From HXMU1420-13 sp024742815 (GTDB lineage Bacteria > Bacteroidota > Rhodothermia > Balneolales > Balneolaceae), in the NCBI GenBank assembly GCA_024742815.1, contig JANSXX010000008.1, positions 1 through 64,000 of the forward strand: a stretch of 64,000 nt of DNA, in the 5' to 3' direction. Shown piece after piece: positions 16,453 to 25,482 of the stretch. The notes beneath the pieces were generated by a model that was not told where the DNA came from, made no database searches, and saw only the letters and a list, made by a program, of their open reading frames with translations. The first letter of the stretch is position 1; every line of letters begins with the position of its first letter. The position numbers and the translations under genes were made by a program.

Positions 16453-17303
16453 TGAAAGAAAACCCCAACTCCCATCTCACTGCTAAGGAACGAGACAAAG
16501 TTTCCTTCCCAACGCGAAAGCTATACAATTTAGGAGTTATTAAAGGAGACGTGCTTGATTTTGGCTCTGGATTTGGAAAAGATGTTGAGTTTTTACGCAA
16601 AAAAGGACTTAACTGCACGGCGTATGACCCACATTATGCGCCCGAGTATCCTGATAAAAAATTCGATACCATTATTTGTCAGTACGTTCTCAATGTATTA
16701 CTCCCAGAGGAACAAGCTTTAGTTTTAATGTCTGTAAGTGAACTTCTTAAGCCTTCGGGAAAGGCTTATTTTACAGTTAGAAGAGATTTAAAAAGACAGG
16801 GTTTTCGCAATCATTATGTACACAAAGTATACACCTACCAATGCAACGTGCAATTGCCCTACAAATCAATATTTAAAAATGATTTTTGTGAAATCTATGA
16901 ATATCAACATTTCACTCAATTAGAAAACGGGAAAGAAGGAGTTTTTGAAAACCCGTCTAGTGATTCAAAATTGATATCAGAATTAGCAACGGTTTATAGT
17001 ATTTATGATAAGTATCCTGTAAGTCCTGGCCATGCTTTAGTGATACCCAAACGTAAATCATCAAATTATTTTCAACTGACTGTTAAAGAGAAAACTGCTT
17101 GTCAGATTATGCTAGAACGTGTGAAAGGTATTTTAGATAAGAAGTATAATCCCGATGGATATAATGTTGGCTTCAATATGAATGAATCGGCTGGACAAAC
17201 GATATTTCATACTCATATTCATATTATTCCAAGGTACAACGGAGATGTTGAAAACCCGCGTGGTGGCATAAGAAATGTAATTCCCGGGATGGGTGATTAT
17301 TGA
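16452..17303 (+). CDS. Fusion: class I SAM-methyltransferase + HIT-family nucleotidyl hydrolase
   Basis: 283 residues. The N-terminal part (about 10-145) has a SAM motif I VLDFGSGFGKD (34-44), an acidic motif II around Tyr58-Asp59, and FDTIICQYVLNVL. The LTAKERDKVSFPTRKL opening recalls methyltransferases associated with DNA modification clusters. The C-terminal part (about 145-283) is a complete HIT domain: DKYPVSPGHALVIPKR, GYNVGFNMNESAGQT, the catalytic triad HTHIHII (His253, 255, 257), and NPRGGIRNVIPG. HIT proteins hydrolyse nucleoside phosphoramidates, adenylylated or dinucleoside polyphosphates; the combination suggests handling of a modified nucleotide or nucleic-acid end. Coupled to the HNH gene. 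Ends 11 bp from the convergent helicase gene. Confidence 0.88.
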   Translation: MKENPNSHLTAKERDKVSFPTRKLYNLGVIKGDVLDFGSGFGKDVEFLRKKGLNCTAYDPHYAPEYPDKKFDTIICQYVLNVLLPEEQALVLMSVSELLKPSGKAYFTVRRDLKRQGFRNHYVHKVYTYQCNVQLPYKSIFKNDFCEIYEYQHFTQLENGKEGVFENPSSDSKLISELATVYSIYDKYPVSPGHALVIPKRKSSNYFQLTVKEKTACQIMLERVKGILDKKYNPDGYNVGFNMNESAGQTIFHTHIHIIPRYNGDVENPRGGIRNVIPGMGDY

Positions 17304-17314
17304 TTCTATTGCCG

Positions 17315-20300
17315 CTATTTACGCTTCAAAAACCTCAACCTGGGCAATACAATCTTATATTCCTTTTCTTCGTCTTTATCATACCAGTGCACTAGATATT
17401 CTACTCTGGCTTTTCTTAGGTAATACCCTGACTTTTCTAATTCTTTAAGCTCTTTGTTTACAAAGGCTTTAGAAAAAAGCATTACATTTTTAGACTTATC
17501 ACAACGAAAGCCAAAAGCTTGATTTTCACCAAAATTTACGGAATCTATTTTTAGAGAATCACCAGTATTTAAGGTATTGATGCTTATTGAATTTGAGTGA
17601 TATTTCTGATCACCCAGATTTACATCTTTATGGCTCAATACTAAATCATAAAAAGCTGGCGGAGCTGTAGGCTGGGAATAATGAAATACCTTTTGCTCAT
17701 CTACTTTAATGCTATCAAAAAAAGAAGTATTAGTATGAATATTTAAAGATTCTTTTGCCCTGGAACATGCTACATAAACTTGCCTTTTAGCTGCATCAGT
17801 AGAAAAATTGAAGTCCTCTAAAAGTAGCCAAACATGATCGAATTCCTTCCCTTTTGCTTTATGCATAGTCGAAACGACTATTAACGAAGAGTCAGTGCGA
17901 ATTGCATCCTCCATTTTTATTTCACGACTGTATTCATACCACTCTACTAGCAATTTTTTCTCTGGATATGCTTTTTCAAATTGATGTAAAACACTTAGGC
18001 AAGTTGTAAAGTGAAGATTACCTGTATATTTCTTTTTAAACCATTCAAGACTGTTTTTCCAGTTTTCTTCGTAGATCAAACCGGTATCATCAACATTATT
18101 TTTTAAAACATTAGTAAATGATCTTATTTCATCTAATTGATTTAAATTAAATCCATCAAATCCAGCAAGTAATCTAGTTTTATATCCTCTCATCTCAAGT
18201 AAAGAACTTAGCATCAGCGCTTCTCTATTGGTATGAACTAGCACCGCTTGTGTTCCGTTAGTTTCAGCACTGGAGATAGAATTAACCAAAGGTTGTACCA
18301 GATCTTTGGTTAAATATTTTGTGATGCTTATCCTTGCCTTTTTAGTTTTTTTAGCAGGAATCAATTTCTCCGACTTCAGACGATTTGGTATTGTCGACAA
18401 CAATTGATTATTAAATTGAATAATCCCTTCTCTACTACGATAATTCTTTATTAAGCTATATTGGACTGATTGATAAGTTAGTTGGTATTCTTTCATGAAT
18501 CTGTTGGAAGCCCCTCTAAATTCATAAATGTTCTGATCGTCATCACCAACTGCTATCACTCTAATATTTCCTGCAATTTCAATGATTTTCTTAATTAAGT
18601 TCCATTCTTGTTGATTAATATCCTGAAACTCATCGAGAAGTAAGACACTTTTATTTGAAATAATCGTCGTATCTACATCTTCATTCTTTATTCCTTCTAG
18701 GCATTCAGAAATAATGTTTTGAGATTTTACCAAATCACCTAATTGCCCCATCAATTCAAAACAAAAGCCATGAAAAGTTGTGATTTTAATTAAACCGGCG
18801 AACTCTGGAACAAGCTTTCTAATCCTTTGCCGAAATTCCAATGCTGCTGATTTTGAAAATGTCAACATTAAAAACTGTTCCGGCTTTATGTCTTCTAAAA
18901 GCAATAAACTTGCAATTTTATGAACCAATACTTTTGTCTTTCCTGAGCCAGGACCAGCAAGTACAAGAATATGATCTGACTTATTATCGTTTAAGACCTG
19001 GGTCTGATCTGTATCTAGATCTTTTATAACTTCCTTAAACTTATCGGGTGTGAGTGGTCGTCTGATTTCTGATTTTCTTCTGGGAAAATATCTAGCTAAA
19101 AACTCTTCATATTCCAAAGTAAAATAATCGTTTACATAAGATAGAGCAGACTCATAGTTATCAACACATTTCTTTGCATATTCGCCAACAATATGTATTT
19201 GCTCCGTTTTGTGTTGATAGTGCATCTCCATTTTTGCATAGTCTTCTACTTTAAAGCTTGGCTTCTCTTTTCCTTTTATATCTTCAATATTTAGCCGATT
19301 ATAGGATACCATAAAACCACCTTCGAGTTTTATAGCGTTGATTTGGTTTAGAAACAACAAAGTTTTCTCATATTTACCGGTGCCTCCCTCAACTACTTTT
19401 CCCATAAACAGATTATTATCTCTCAATTCAATTAATGAGAATCCAACCGGTACCTGATCTTTTTGTTTAATGGGATTATTTTGAGTAATCGCAAAATCTG
19501 TTAAAATTTTAATGATTGACCCAGATAGTTTGTGTCGACATTCTATATCATTATCCAGATCTACTTTACTCTTAACTACAATTTTATAAATCTCTTTTTC
19601 TCGGTCTATTCTCTTTTTGGTAATAAACCTGCGAACCTCCCAATAGGCTAAAATTCTATGAATAGAATCAACTGTAGAATCGACCTGGCCTGAATCAATG
19701 ACAATCTGATTTAATTGCCGAAGGGAGATTTTGATACGATACTTTTTATCTAGCCATTGATACAAAAACCTTTCTATTTCCAGAAAATGTTTTGTAATCG
19801 TTGCAGAACCATTTTTTGAATTATTAAGATTTAGAAAAGCAGTTAAATCTTTGGCATCACCCAGAATATTCAAATCACGTAACGTACGAATACTTTCCTG
19901 TACTTTTTCTATTGTTAACTGAGTGCTATCTGACAGATATTCAAGTCTAGTCTCTTCATCTTTAATAATTCGCTGCAATACCCTTTCGCAGTCTTGTTTA
20001 TCCTTTTCAGTTAGTAAGTCTGATTGCTGAATAAGTGACTGACCTCTCATAAAGTTTTTAACTAGCAAACTATCGGCGTATACCATTGATGAGTTTTGTT
20101 CACGCTTCAAAAACCCTCGATCTTCTAAACATGAAATAGCTGTTTTAACCTTTGTTTCTAAATCTTTGAGTTCAATATCCCAGCCTGCTGACTTTGCAAT
20201 TTCCAAAGCTGAATGACTTATTTTCGATCTACGTTTCGCTTGACTTTTTAAAGACTTCCATATTTCATCAATTTCTTTTTTGTTGAGCTTGGTCTGCTGT

Positions 20301-22129
20301 AGTAAGCTAAAATGCTTGTTCAAATCCGAATCATTATATAGGATAAAACACTTTGCTTTGATGTGCTCATTTCTTCCTGCACGTCCAGCTTCTTGAATGT
20401 AATTCTCTAAGGAGTCAGAAATGTTATAATGAATAACTGTTCGTACGTCCTCTTTATCAACCCCCATTCCAAACGCAGATGTTGCAACTATAATGGGAGA
20501 TTTACCTGACATAAAATCTTCCATATTTTTCTTTTTTACATCCTTATCAAGCTGACCATGAAAAAATGTAGTCTTAAATCCAGATTTTGCAAGATCGTTG
20601 GCTACACCCTCAACAGCTTTCGTTCTTGAAGCATAGATTATGATCGGTTTCTCAGATTTTTGGACTAAGTCAAACAGTTGCTGTTTTTTGCCTTCGGGAG
20701 TTTCAGTTTTTAAAACTTCGAACGATAAATTGTCACGCCTTTTTTGAGTTATAAATTCTTTTAATTCGAGTCCAAGGCGTGATCTGAAGTAAGATTTAAT
20801 ATCACTTATAACCTGTAGTTTAGCTGTTGCAGTAAAACATGAGATTGGAATAGGTTTGTTGAAATTTCTTTCCTGAATTTTTTTTATAAACTCAGCTATA
20901 TACAGATAGTCAACTCTAAAATCCTGTCCCCAACTTGAAAAACAATGTGCTTCGTCAATGACAAATCGTGCAATTGATCGGGATGATATTAACCGCAAAA
21001 TACTCGGGGATCTAAGTGATTCTGGAGAGAGATATAAAATATGAGCATTCCCTTTCTCAACACGCTCAAATGCTTCTTGCCGTTCAAGAGGTGATAACAA
21101 TCCATTGATTGCTACTGCGTTTGTGATATGAAACCGATCCTGCAGGTTATCCACCTGATCTTTCATAAGAGATTGCAAGGGAGATATAACTACCGTTAAA
21201 TGACGAGTACAATCTCCACGGATTAAAGCAGGTAGTTGAAATGTGAGAGACTTTCCACCACCTGTTGGGAAAACTGCTACGAAAGAGTGCTCCTGTAAAC
21301 CTGCTTGCACTGTCTCTTCTTGAAGGCTTATTTTCCTTGTCTCGTCAAACTTTCGAAAATCTGGATATCCGAAATATGTCTTTAATGCTTTTTTGGGATT
21401 TAATTTTGTAGTGCAATACTCACACGTTTGATCTGAACAGGAGGAAAAGCGGAGCGCATCCATAACTTGATCCGTTTCAGGAAATTGCTTTCTAACCCAG
21501 AATGGTAAAATTGATTCGTTATTATCTAAGCGAATAATAGACAGTGCATAAGCCAACTCAATTGGATGCTGGTGTATAAATCTATCAAGGTTAACTTTGT
21601 GACAGAGCTTACCTTCAACAAACGGATATACCAATTCACTTGTCGCAGAACTAATGCTTAATTCAGAAGCAAGTTCAAGAAAGCTATTAAATTCATTTTT
21701 ATCAGAAAGAAGTGCGGAGAGAATCTTTCGGTAATCTTTATCAAGTTTTCTAAAGGCAACTAGTTCTTCAAGTAATAGGTCCTTTGTTAATTTACAATCG
21801 GATAAAGGATTATTTACTTCAGAATCATTGACAATTTTATATCCCTTCACAAGATGATGGTAAGGGTTTTCTGAAAAAATTAATGGAGACCAGAGAAGAG
21901 TGTCTATGTATTTTTTTCCTTTAAATATCTCATTACCCAAAATTTTCTTTAGTTCAGGTATATCATATTTAATAATATTATGGCCACATATGGTATTAGC
22001 TACTTTAATCCATTTGGCCAGTCTACCGGGATTTCTTTCGTGAAGCTCTTTATCGCGATAAAGTGCGCCATAATCCCGAATTTTCCCCGATCGATCCGTC
22101 TCTATATCAATAAAAAGTATATCAATCAT
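17315..22129 (-). CDS. Giant fusion: DEDD exonuclease + RecQ helicase + UvrD/Rep helicase
   Basis: 1604 residues. The N-terminal DnaQ/DEDD-like 3'-5' exonuclease (1-125) has FIDIETD (Asp8, Glu10), HNIIKYDIPEL (Asp55) and NPLSDCKLTKDL (Asp111/117). A Cys-rich patch CSDQTCEYC lies near 230. The RecQ module (about 250-620) has Walker A TGGGKS (near 290), DEAHCFSSWGQDFR (near 391) and motif VI QEAGRAGRNEH (near 578), followed by helical/winged parts to about 1020. A UvrD/Rep SF1 module (about 1035-1480) has AGPGSGKTKVL (near 1058), DEFQD (near 1164), GDDDQNIYEFRGA, NYRSREGIIQF, STMHKAKGKEFD and VACSRAKESL. Two opposed or sequential 3'-5' translocases plus an exonuclease suit processive DNA unwinding and degradation. 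AT-rich like its convergent neighbours. Function inferred as defence or repair. Confidence 0.92.
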   Translation of the reverse strand: MIDILFIDIETDRSGKIRDYGALYRDKELHERNPGRLAKWIKVANTICGHNIIKYDIPELKKILGNEIFKGKKYIDTLLWSPLIFSENPYHHLVKGYKIVNDSEVNNPLSDCKLTKDLLLEELVAFRKLDKDYRKILSALLSDKNEFNSFLELASELSISSATSELVYPFVEGKLCHKVNLDRFIHQHPIELAYALSIIRLDNNESILPFWVRKQFPETDQVMDALRFSSCSDQTCEYCTTKLNPKKALKTYFGYPDFRKFDETRKISLQEETVQAGLQEHSFVAVFPTGGGKSLTFQLPALIRGDCTRHLTVVISPLQSLMKDQVDNLQDRFHITNAVAINGLLSPLERQEAFERVEKGNAHILYLSPESLRSPSILRLISSRSIARFVIDEAHCFSSWGQDFRVDYLYIAEFIKKIQERNFNKPIPISCFTATAKLQVISDIKSYFRSRLGLELKEFITQKRRDNLSFEVLKTETPEGKKQQLFDLVQKSEKPIIIYASRTKAVEGVANDLAKSGFKTTFFHGQLDKDVKKKNMEDFMSGKSPIIVATSAFGMGVDKEDVRTVIHYNISDSLENYIQEAGRAGRNEHIKAKCFILYNDSDLNKHFSLLQQTKLNKKEIDEIWKSLKSQAKRRSKISHSALEIAKSAGWDIELKDLETKVKTAISCLEDRGFLKREQNSSMVYADSLLVKNFMRGQSLIQQSDLLTEKDKQDCERVLQRIIKDEETRLEYLSDSTQLTIEKVQESIRTLRDLNILGDAKDLTAFLNLNNSKNGSATITKHFLEIERFLYQWLDKKYRIKISLRQLNQIVIDSGQVDSTVDSIHRILAYWEVRRFITKKRIDREKEIYKIVVKSKVDLDNDIECRHKLSGSIIKILTDFAITQNNPIKQKDQVPVGFSLIELRDNNLFMGKVVEGGTGKYEKTLLFLNQINAIKLEGGFMVSYNRLNIEDIKGKEKPSFKVEDYAKMEMHYQHKTEQIHIVGEYAKKCVDNYESALSYVNDYFTLEYEEFLARYFPRRKSEIRRPLTPDKFKEVIKDLDTDQTQVLNDNKSDHILVLAGPGSGKTKVLVHKIASLLLLEDIKPEQFLMLTFSKSAALEFRQRIRKLVPEFAGLIKITTFHGFCFELMGQLGDLVKSQNIISECLEGIKNEDVDTTIISNKSVLLLDEFQDINQQEWNLIKKIIEIAGNIRVIAVGDDDQNIYEFRGASNRFMKEYQLTYQSVQYSLIKNYRSREGIIQFNNQLLSTIPNRLKSEKLIPAKKTKKARISITKYLTKDLVQPLVNSISSAETNGTQAVLVHTNREALMLSSLLEMRGYKTRLLAGFDGFNLNQLDEIRSFTNVLKNNVDDTGLIYEENWKNSLEWFKKKYTGNLHFTTCLSVLHQFEKAYPEKKLLVEWYEYSREIKMEDAIRTDSSLIVVSTMHKAKGKEFDHVWLLLEDFNFSTDAAKRQVYVACSRAKESLNIHTNTSFFDSIKVDEQKVFHYSQPTAPPAFYDLVLSHKDVNLGDQKYHSNSISINTLNTGDSLKIDSVNFGENQAFGFRCDKSKNVMLFSKAFVNKELKELEKSGYYLRKARVEYLVHWYDKDEEKEYKIVLPRLRFLKRK

Positions 22130-22167
22130 TAATTATCGTCTTTTTCTATCTACCGAAAATAGAGAGT

Positions 22168-22196
22168 ATAGATATAAAACACTTCATAGATATAAA
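22168..22196. promoter_or_regulatory. Direct-repeat pair upstream of the giant helicase gene
   Basis: ATAGATATAAA occurs at 22168-22178 and again at 22186-22196, with an 18-bp period. It is 39-67 bp upstream of the helicase start codon at 22129, in its expected promoter region. It may be an operator or duplicated -10-like boxes. Weak evidence. Confidence 0.35.
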
Positions 22197-22644
22197 TATC
22201 TGTTATCCATAATTATGAAATGTACCCGATCCCTATAAATGAATCGTCGAATCCACACCAAAATCAGAAGTATTAATGGGATATAGAATGCTTAAAGATG
22301 TGATAAAAGAAATACATTAAGGATTGCGGGCTTACTAATGCAGTTTCTACTCTTTGTAATAATATCTGCTTAGTTAACCATCAAACAACCCACATTGAAA
22401 CTCACCACCTAAACCCCTAGCTTACCCAAACATCAAGAAACCTGCTGATTACAGCAGGTTACCAACCGACCTTAAATAAATGTAGTAATAACTCAGGCAC
22501 GGTGGTTCAAGGATGTGGAACCGGATGTTTATCCGAATTCAAACGAATAGAGTTAATTGAGACTATGTTCTTTTTCTCTCCACGGTTCTCTTGTCTTGGT
22601 GTAACGATCAATATCACCTAAAACCCATTGTTACACTTATACCT
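22197..22644. other. Intergenic region, only a small hairpin seen
   Basis: A perfect hairpin AACCTGCTG/CAGCAGGTT lies at 22439-22460 without a clear T-run on either strand. No coding frame is convincing before the ATG at 22645, and no flanking direct repeat marking an island boundary was found. Confidence 0.4.
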
Positions 22645-23118
22645 ATGAAAAACGATTCAAACGCTCTGATCCAGGGAATCACGTATACCAAGCATGAATG
22701 CTATCAGTATCGCCAAAGCGTGATCGAAACGGTAAGCTACGAGCTGCGCATTCCTTTTAGTTTTATTGTTCAGGTTCGGGAAATCACCTGTGGTATTATG
22801 TTTCTGGAAATCAATTATACCCCAAAACAAGAGGTGCCCGTATGGGTAATGCCTCGGATTATTCACGGAGTTTTTACCGACGTTTATGCTCCGAAATTCT
22901 GGGAGATCAAGCTGCTGAATATCATGCATTACCATACCGAAGGGGAAGGTGGCTATGTGGGCTACTGCGGAAATGTATTTTATGATCGGCCGGATTATGA
23001 TCCTAGCTATTATCCCGAAGATCCCGGCTTTAAACGCTATCCCATCAAACACGAGATGCTGGATACCGAACAGATTTATGCCGTGATTAAGGATAAAATG
23101 GATGTGTGGAGCAATTGA
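22645..23118 (+). CDS. Conserved-looking hypothetical protein, unrecognised
   Basis: 158 residues from the ATG at 22645 (the open frame continues upstream to 22591, but MKNDSNALIQGI is the more natural start). The protein is soluble, with no signal peptide or membrane segment. It is rich in Tyr, Pro and His, with the phrases HYHTEGEGGYVGYCG and YDPSYYPEDPGFKRYP. Composition agrees with the core genome. There is no operon partner: the helicase gene diverges from it and a repeat-filled gap follows. I cannot assign a family. Confidence 0.65.
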   Translation: MKNDSNALIQGITYTKHECYQYRQSVIETVSYELRIPFSFIVQVREITCGIMFLEINYTPKQEVPVWVMPRIIHGVFTDVYAPKFWEIKLLNIMHYHTEGEGGYVGYCGNVFYDRPDYDPSYYPEDPGFKRYPIKHEMLDTEQIYAVIKDKMDVWSN

Positions 23119-23230
23119 ATTTAGAATAGTAAGTAGTAATCAATTACGCTCGAAGAGCTTCGTTTATTCAAAATTACGAATTTCATTTTTTTGAATAACC
23201 GCGCCTTGACCCGTGAATAAACCTTTCAAC

Positions 23231-23372
23231 CGCCATCACGAGGAGAAACATAAATATTTGAAGATTTCAGTTCTCATCGACGACGTGATCTCCCATTAAG
23301 GGCGTTGATCAGGAGATTGCTTCGTCGATACAACAAAATGATGGATTCATGATTCCAGCCTCCTCGCAATGA
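23231..23372. repeat. REP/MITE-like 'CATCACGAGGAG...CTCCTCGCAATGA' element, copy 1
   Basis: It starts CGCCATCACGAGGAG and ends CCTCCTCGCAATGA, with an inner GTGATCTCC...GGAGATTGC pair, giving an imperfect dyad about 140 bp long. Further copies lie at 24985, 26449 and 26614, and a partial at 25173. The ends resemble a very widespread bacterial palindromic repeat family (GTCATTGCGAGGAG...). Confidence 0.75.
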
Positions 23373-23380
23373 ACCATAGA

Positions 23381-23466
23381 GCATTTTTAATTTTAAATCT
23401 TTCATTTTGAATTAAAAATAGAGTTTGCTTCGCGACAAGTTGAATGAATAGATTCAAATTTCCCAC
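23381..23466. repeat. About 85-bp direct repeat (partner at 26768-26850)
   Basis: GCATTTTTAATTTTAAATC to GATTCAAATTTCCCAC is repeated almost exactly at 26768-26850, including GAGTTTGCTTCG and GACAAGTTGAATG. Both copies directly follow the right end of a REP-like element, so the two behave as one larger repeat unit. The remainder of the 23119-23534 gap shows no gene. Confidence 0.7.
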
Positions 23467-23534
23467 ATTCCTCACTAAAGACTCAGCACTTGAACACTGA
23501 TTATTGCTTGTTGGATATTGAATATTGAAACCCT

Positions 23535-24845
23535 CTAATTCCCAACCAAAACCAATTCCTGCTGAGGCGGAATCAAATACTCCGCGCCGGATTCTGTAAT
23601 CACCGCCATTTCCTCCACACTGATCGTTTTGGTGCCACCATCGGGGAGCGTCCACGCATGGAAACCATCGAAGGCGAACACCATTCCGGGTTTGAGCCGA
23701 AGTTGGGCAGCCGGGCGCTGACCGGGCATATGAGATCCTCCCAGATTAGGTCCGGCATCATGGGCAACATAGCCCACAGGATGCCCGGTGCTCCACATTA
23801 CATATTCACTTCCATTTTCATACATCAACGCTCGTTGGGCGGCATCCACATCTTCGCCACGAACTCCGGGCTTCATCGCATTAAAAGCTGCAAACCCACC
23901 ATCAAGCGCAGATTCCCAGTAATATTGGATCTCTTCAGGAGCCTCCGTTTCACCCGGTTGAAGCACATAAGCAAACCGCTGGATGTCGCTCACCCAACGG
24001 TCGTATAATTTGATTCCGAAATCTGTTTGGATCACATCCCCCGGCATAATCACTTTGTCGGTGGCGTGTGAATGACCGCGATCCGCTCCGGAATTTACAT
24101 TGGGATTCTGAGTTGGATTCCACGCCTCGCCCACTCCGTATTCTTCCATCTTTGCATCCAAAAAAGCAGCTACTTCGGCATCGGTAGTAACACCCGGCTC
24201 AATAATTTCATAAGCTTCGAGTTGCCATGCGGCGGTGAGTTCGGCGGCCTGACGCATAATCTCCACTTCGGCGGGAGTTTTCACACTCAGCCATTCGTAA
24301 ATCACGTTTTCCGACGACACAAACTTCGCGGCTTCTTCATCGCCAACGGCATCCACCAGCGCCAGATACTGACTGTGCGAAAGTCCATCGGCTAATTTGT
24401 TCTGTTGGGATGTGTTGATGGCAATTCGATCGAAGTCCATGGTTTGGATAAACTGCCCAGCTTGCACTAAAGTCGAATATCCTCGTTCAACAGCAACCAC
24501 TTTATCATGGATATCGAGTTCATCCAACGCTGTGGCCTCTCCTTCCGGCGAAAATGCAAGGGAGTGAAAACCCTCTTCATCAAAATAAAACATGAACACA
24601 GCGGTGCCTCCGGCGTTTTCTCCTCCGATGTGATCCGCCATTGGGTCATTATCGTTTTCGCGACAGATGATAAGCCATGCATCCACATCGGCTGCTTCCA
24701 TTGCCAGCGGCAACAGTGTGTTGATGCGCTCGATTCGTATTTCCGGCCAAGGACTTGGTCCCCATTCTATAGGCTGTTCGTTTTTTGGAGGATTAGTGCA
24801 GGATGTTGCGATAAATGCAATCGCAAGAATGGTGATTAGGCGCAT
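23535..24845 (-). CDS. M24-family metallopeptidase (Xaa-Pro aminopeptidase-like) lipoprotein
   Basis: 436 residues. The lipoprotein signal ends in AFIATSC (Cys16), so it is an envelope lipoprotein. The N-terminal creatinase-like domain (about 30-180) precedes the pita-bread catalytic domain (about 190-430). Metal-site segments are IQTDFGIKLYDRWVSDIQR (two Asp), TGHPVGYVAHDAG (His) and ISVEEMAVI (Glu). The fourth segment reads MVFAFDGFHAW where most relatives have a Glu (xxxEPG), so an Asp probably substitutes. It likely removes N-terminal residues next to proline from peptides, or is a diverged hydrolase. It is an isolated gene between repeat-rich gaps. Confidence 0.85.
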   Translation of the reverse strand: MRLITILAIAFIATSCTNPPKNEQPIEWGPSPWPEIRIERINTLLPLAMEAADVDAWLIICRENDNDPMADHIGGENAGGTAVFMFYFDEEGFHSLAFSPEGEATALDELDIHDKVVAVERGYSTLVQAGQFIQTMDFDRIAINTSQQNKLADGLSHSQYLALVDAVGDEEAAKFVSSENVIYEWLSVKTPAEVEIMRQAAELTAAWQLEAYEIIEPGVTTDAEVAAFLDAKMEEYGVGEAWNPTQNPNVNSGADRGHSHATDKVIMPGDVIQTDFGIKLYDRWVSDIQRFAYVLQPGETEAPEEIQYYWESALDGGFAAFNAMKPGVRGEDVDAAQRALMYENGSEYVMWSTGHPVGYVAHDAGPNLGGSHMPGQRPAAQLRLKPGMVFAFDGFHAWTLPDGGTKTISVEEMAVITESGAEYLIPPQQELVLVGN

Positions 24846-24984
24846 GAATAACGGATGAGTTGAATTAGGAGTGATAAATTCTGAATTACGGATTATGAAT
24901 TACAGATTTTGAGTTATGAATATAGAAGTTAGTCACTCGATTTGTAGCTCAAATTTTAATTTGAAGCTTTGGTATTGATATCGA

Positions 24985-25129
24985 CCGTCATCACAAGGAG
25001 TATCTAAACAAGGTCAAGGCGAACAACATCATCGACAACGTGATCTCCGGTTCGTGGCGTTGCTTTGGAGATTGCCGCGTCGAGTTTATACGGGGCTGAA
25101 TTTAACATTCCCAAGCTCCTCGCAATGAC
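24985..25129. repeat. REP/MITE-like element, copy 2
   Basis: CCGTCATCACAAGGAG at the left and CTCCTCGCAATGACC at the right, with CGACAACGTGATCTCCGG...GGAGATTGCCGCGTCGAG inside. About 145 bp and very like copies 3 and 4. It lies in the 24846-25482 gap between the M24 peptidase and DUF3078 genes. Confidence 0.8.
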
Positions 25130-25172
25130 CCCATAATTTATCATTCACCATTTAACACTTAACATTTAAAAC

Positions 25173-25235
25173 AAGATTGCCGCGTCGAGTTAATATGAGA
25201 CAGAGTTTAACTATCCCGGACTCCTCACAAATGGC
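25173..25235. repeat. Right-half fragment of the REP/MITE-like element
   Basis: AGATTGCCGCGTCGAGTTA to CGGACTCCTCACAAATGG matches only the right half of copies 2-4. It directly follows the ATTTAACACTTAACATTTAA string that is also found near 25350 and 26890. No gene in this gap. Confidence 0.65.
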
Positions 25236-25482
25236 TCAGCAGTTGAACAATGATTATTCTCCTATTGGGATGCCTTCGGCGCTTGTTGCTTATTGAATAT
25301 TGAAAAAAAATGCCTCCTCGCAATAACCACACCCCAATTTTAAAACTCAACATTTAACACTTAACATTTAATCCCCAACCCAAGAACTATTTCAACCGCT
25401 AGTGGAAAAATGTTTCCGCTGTTTTGTATTAAAGCCCGCCATAATCTACTTTCCTAAAATTATCAAAATAAATGGGGTGGCA

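Noticed and set aside
15316..22200. Integrated prophage or integrative element
   Set aside because: No integrase, structural or lysis genes and no flanking direct repeats found. The composition shift alone is not enough for a defined mobile element.
22439..22460. Terminator at the AACCTGCTG/CAGCAGGTT hairpin
   Set aside because: No proper T-run on either strand and no gene that ends just before it.
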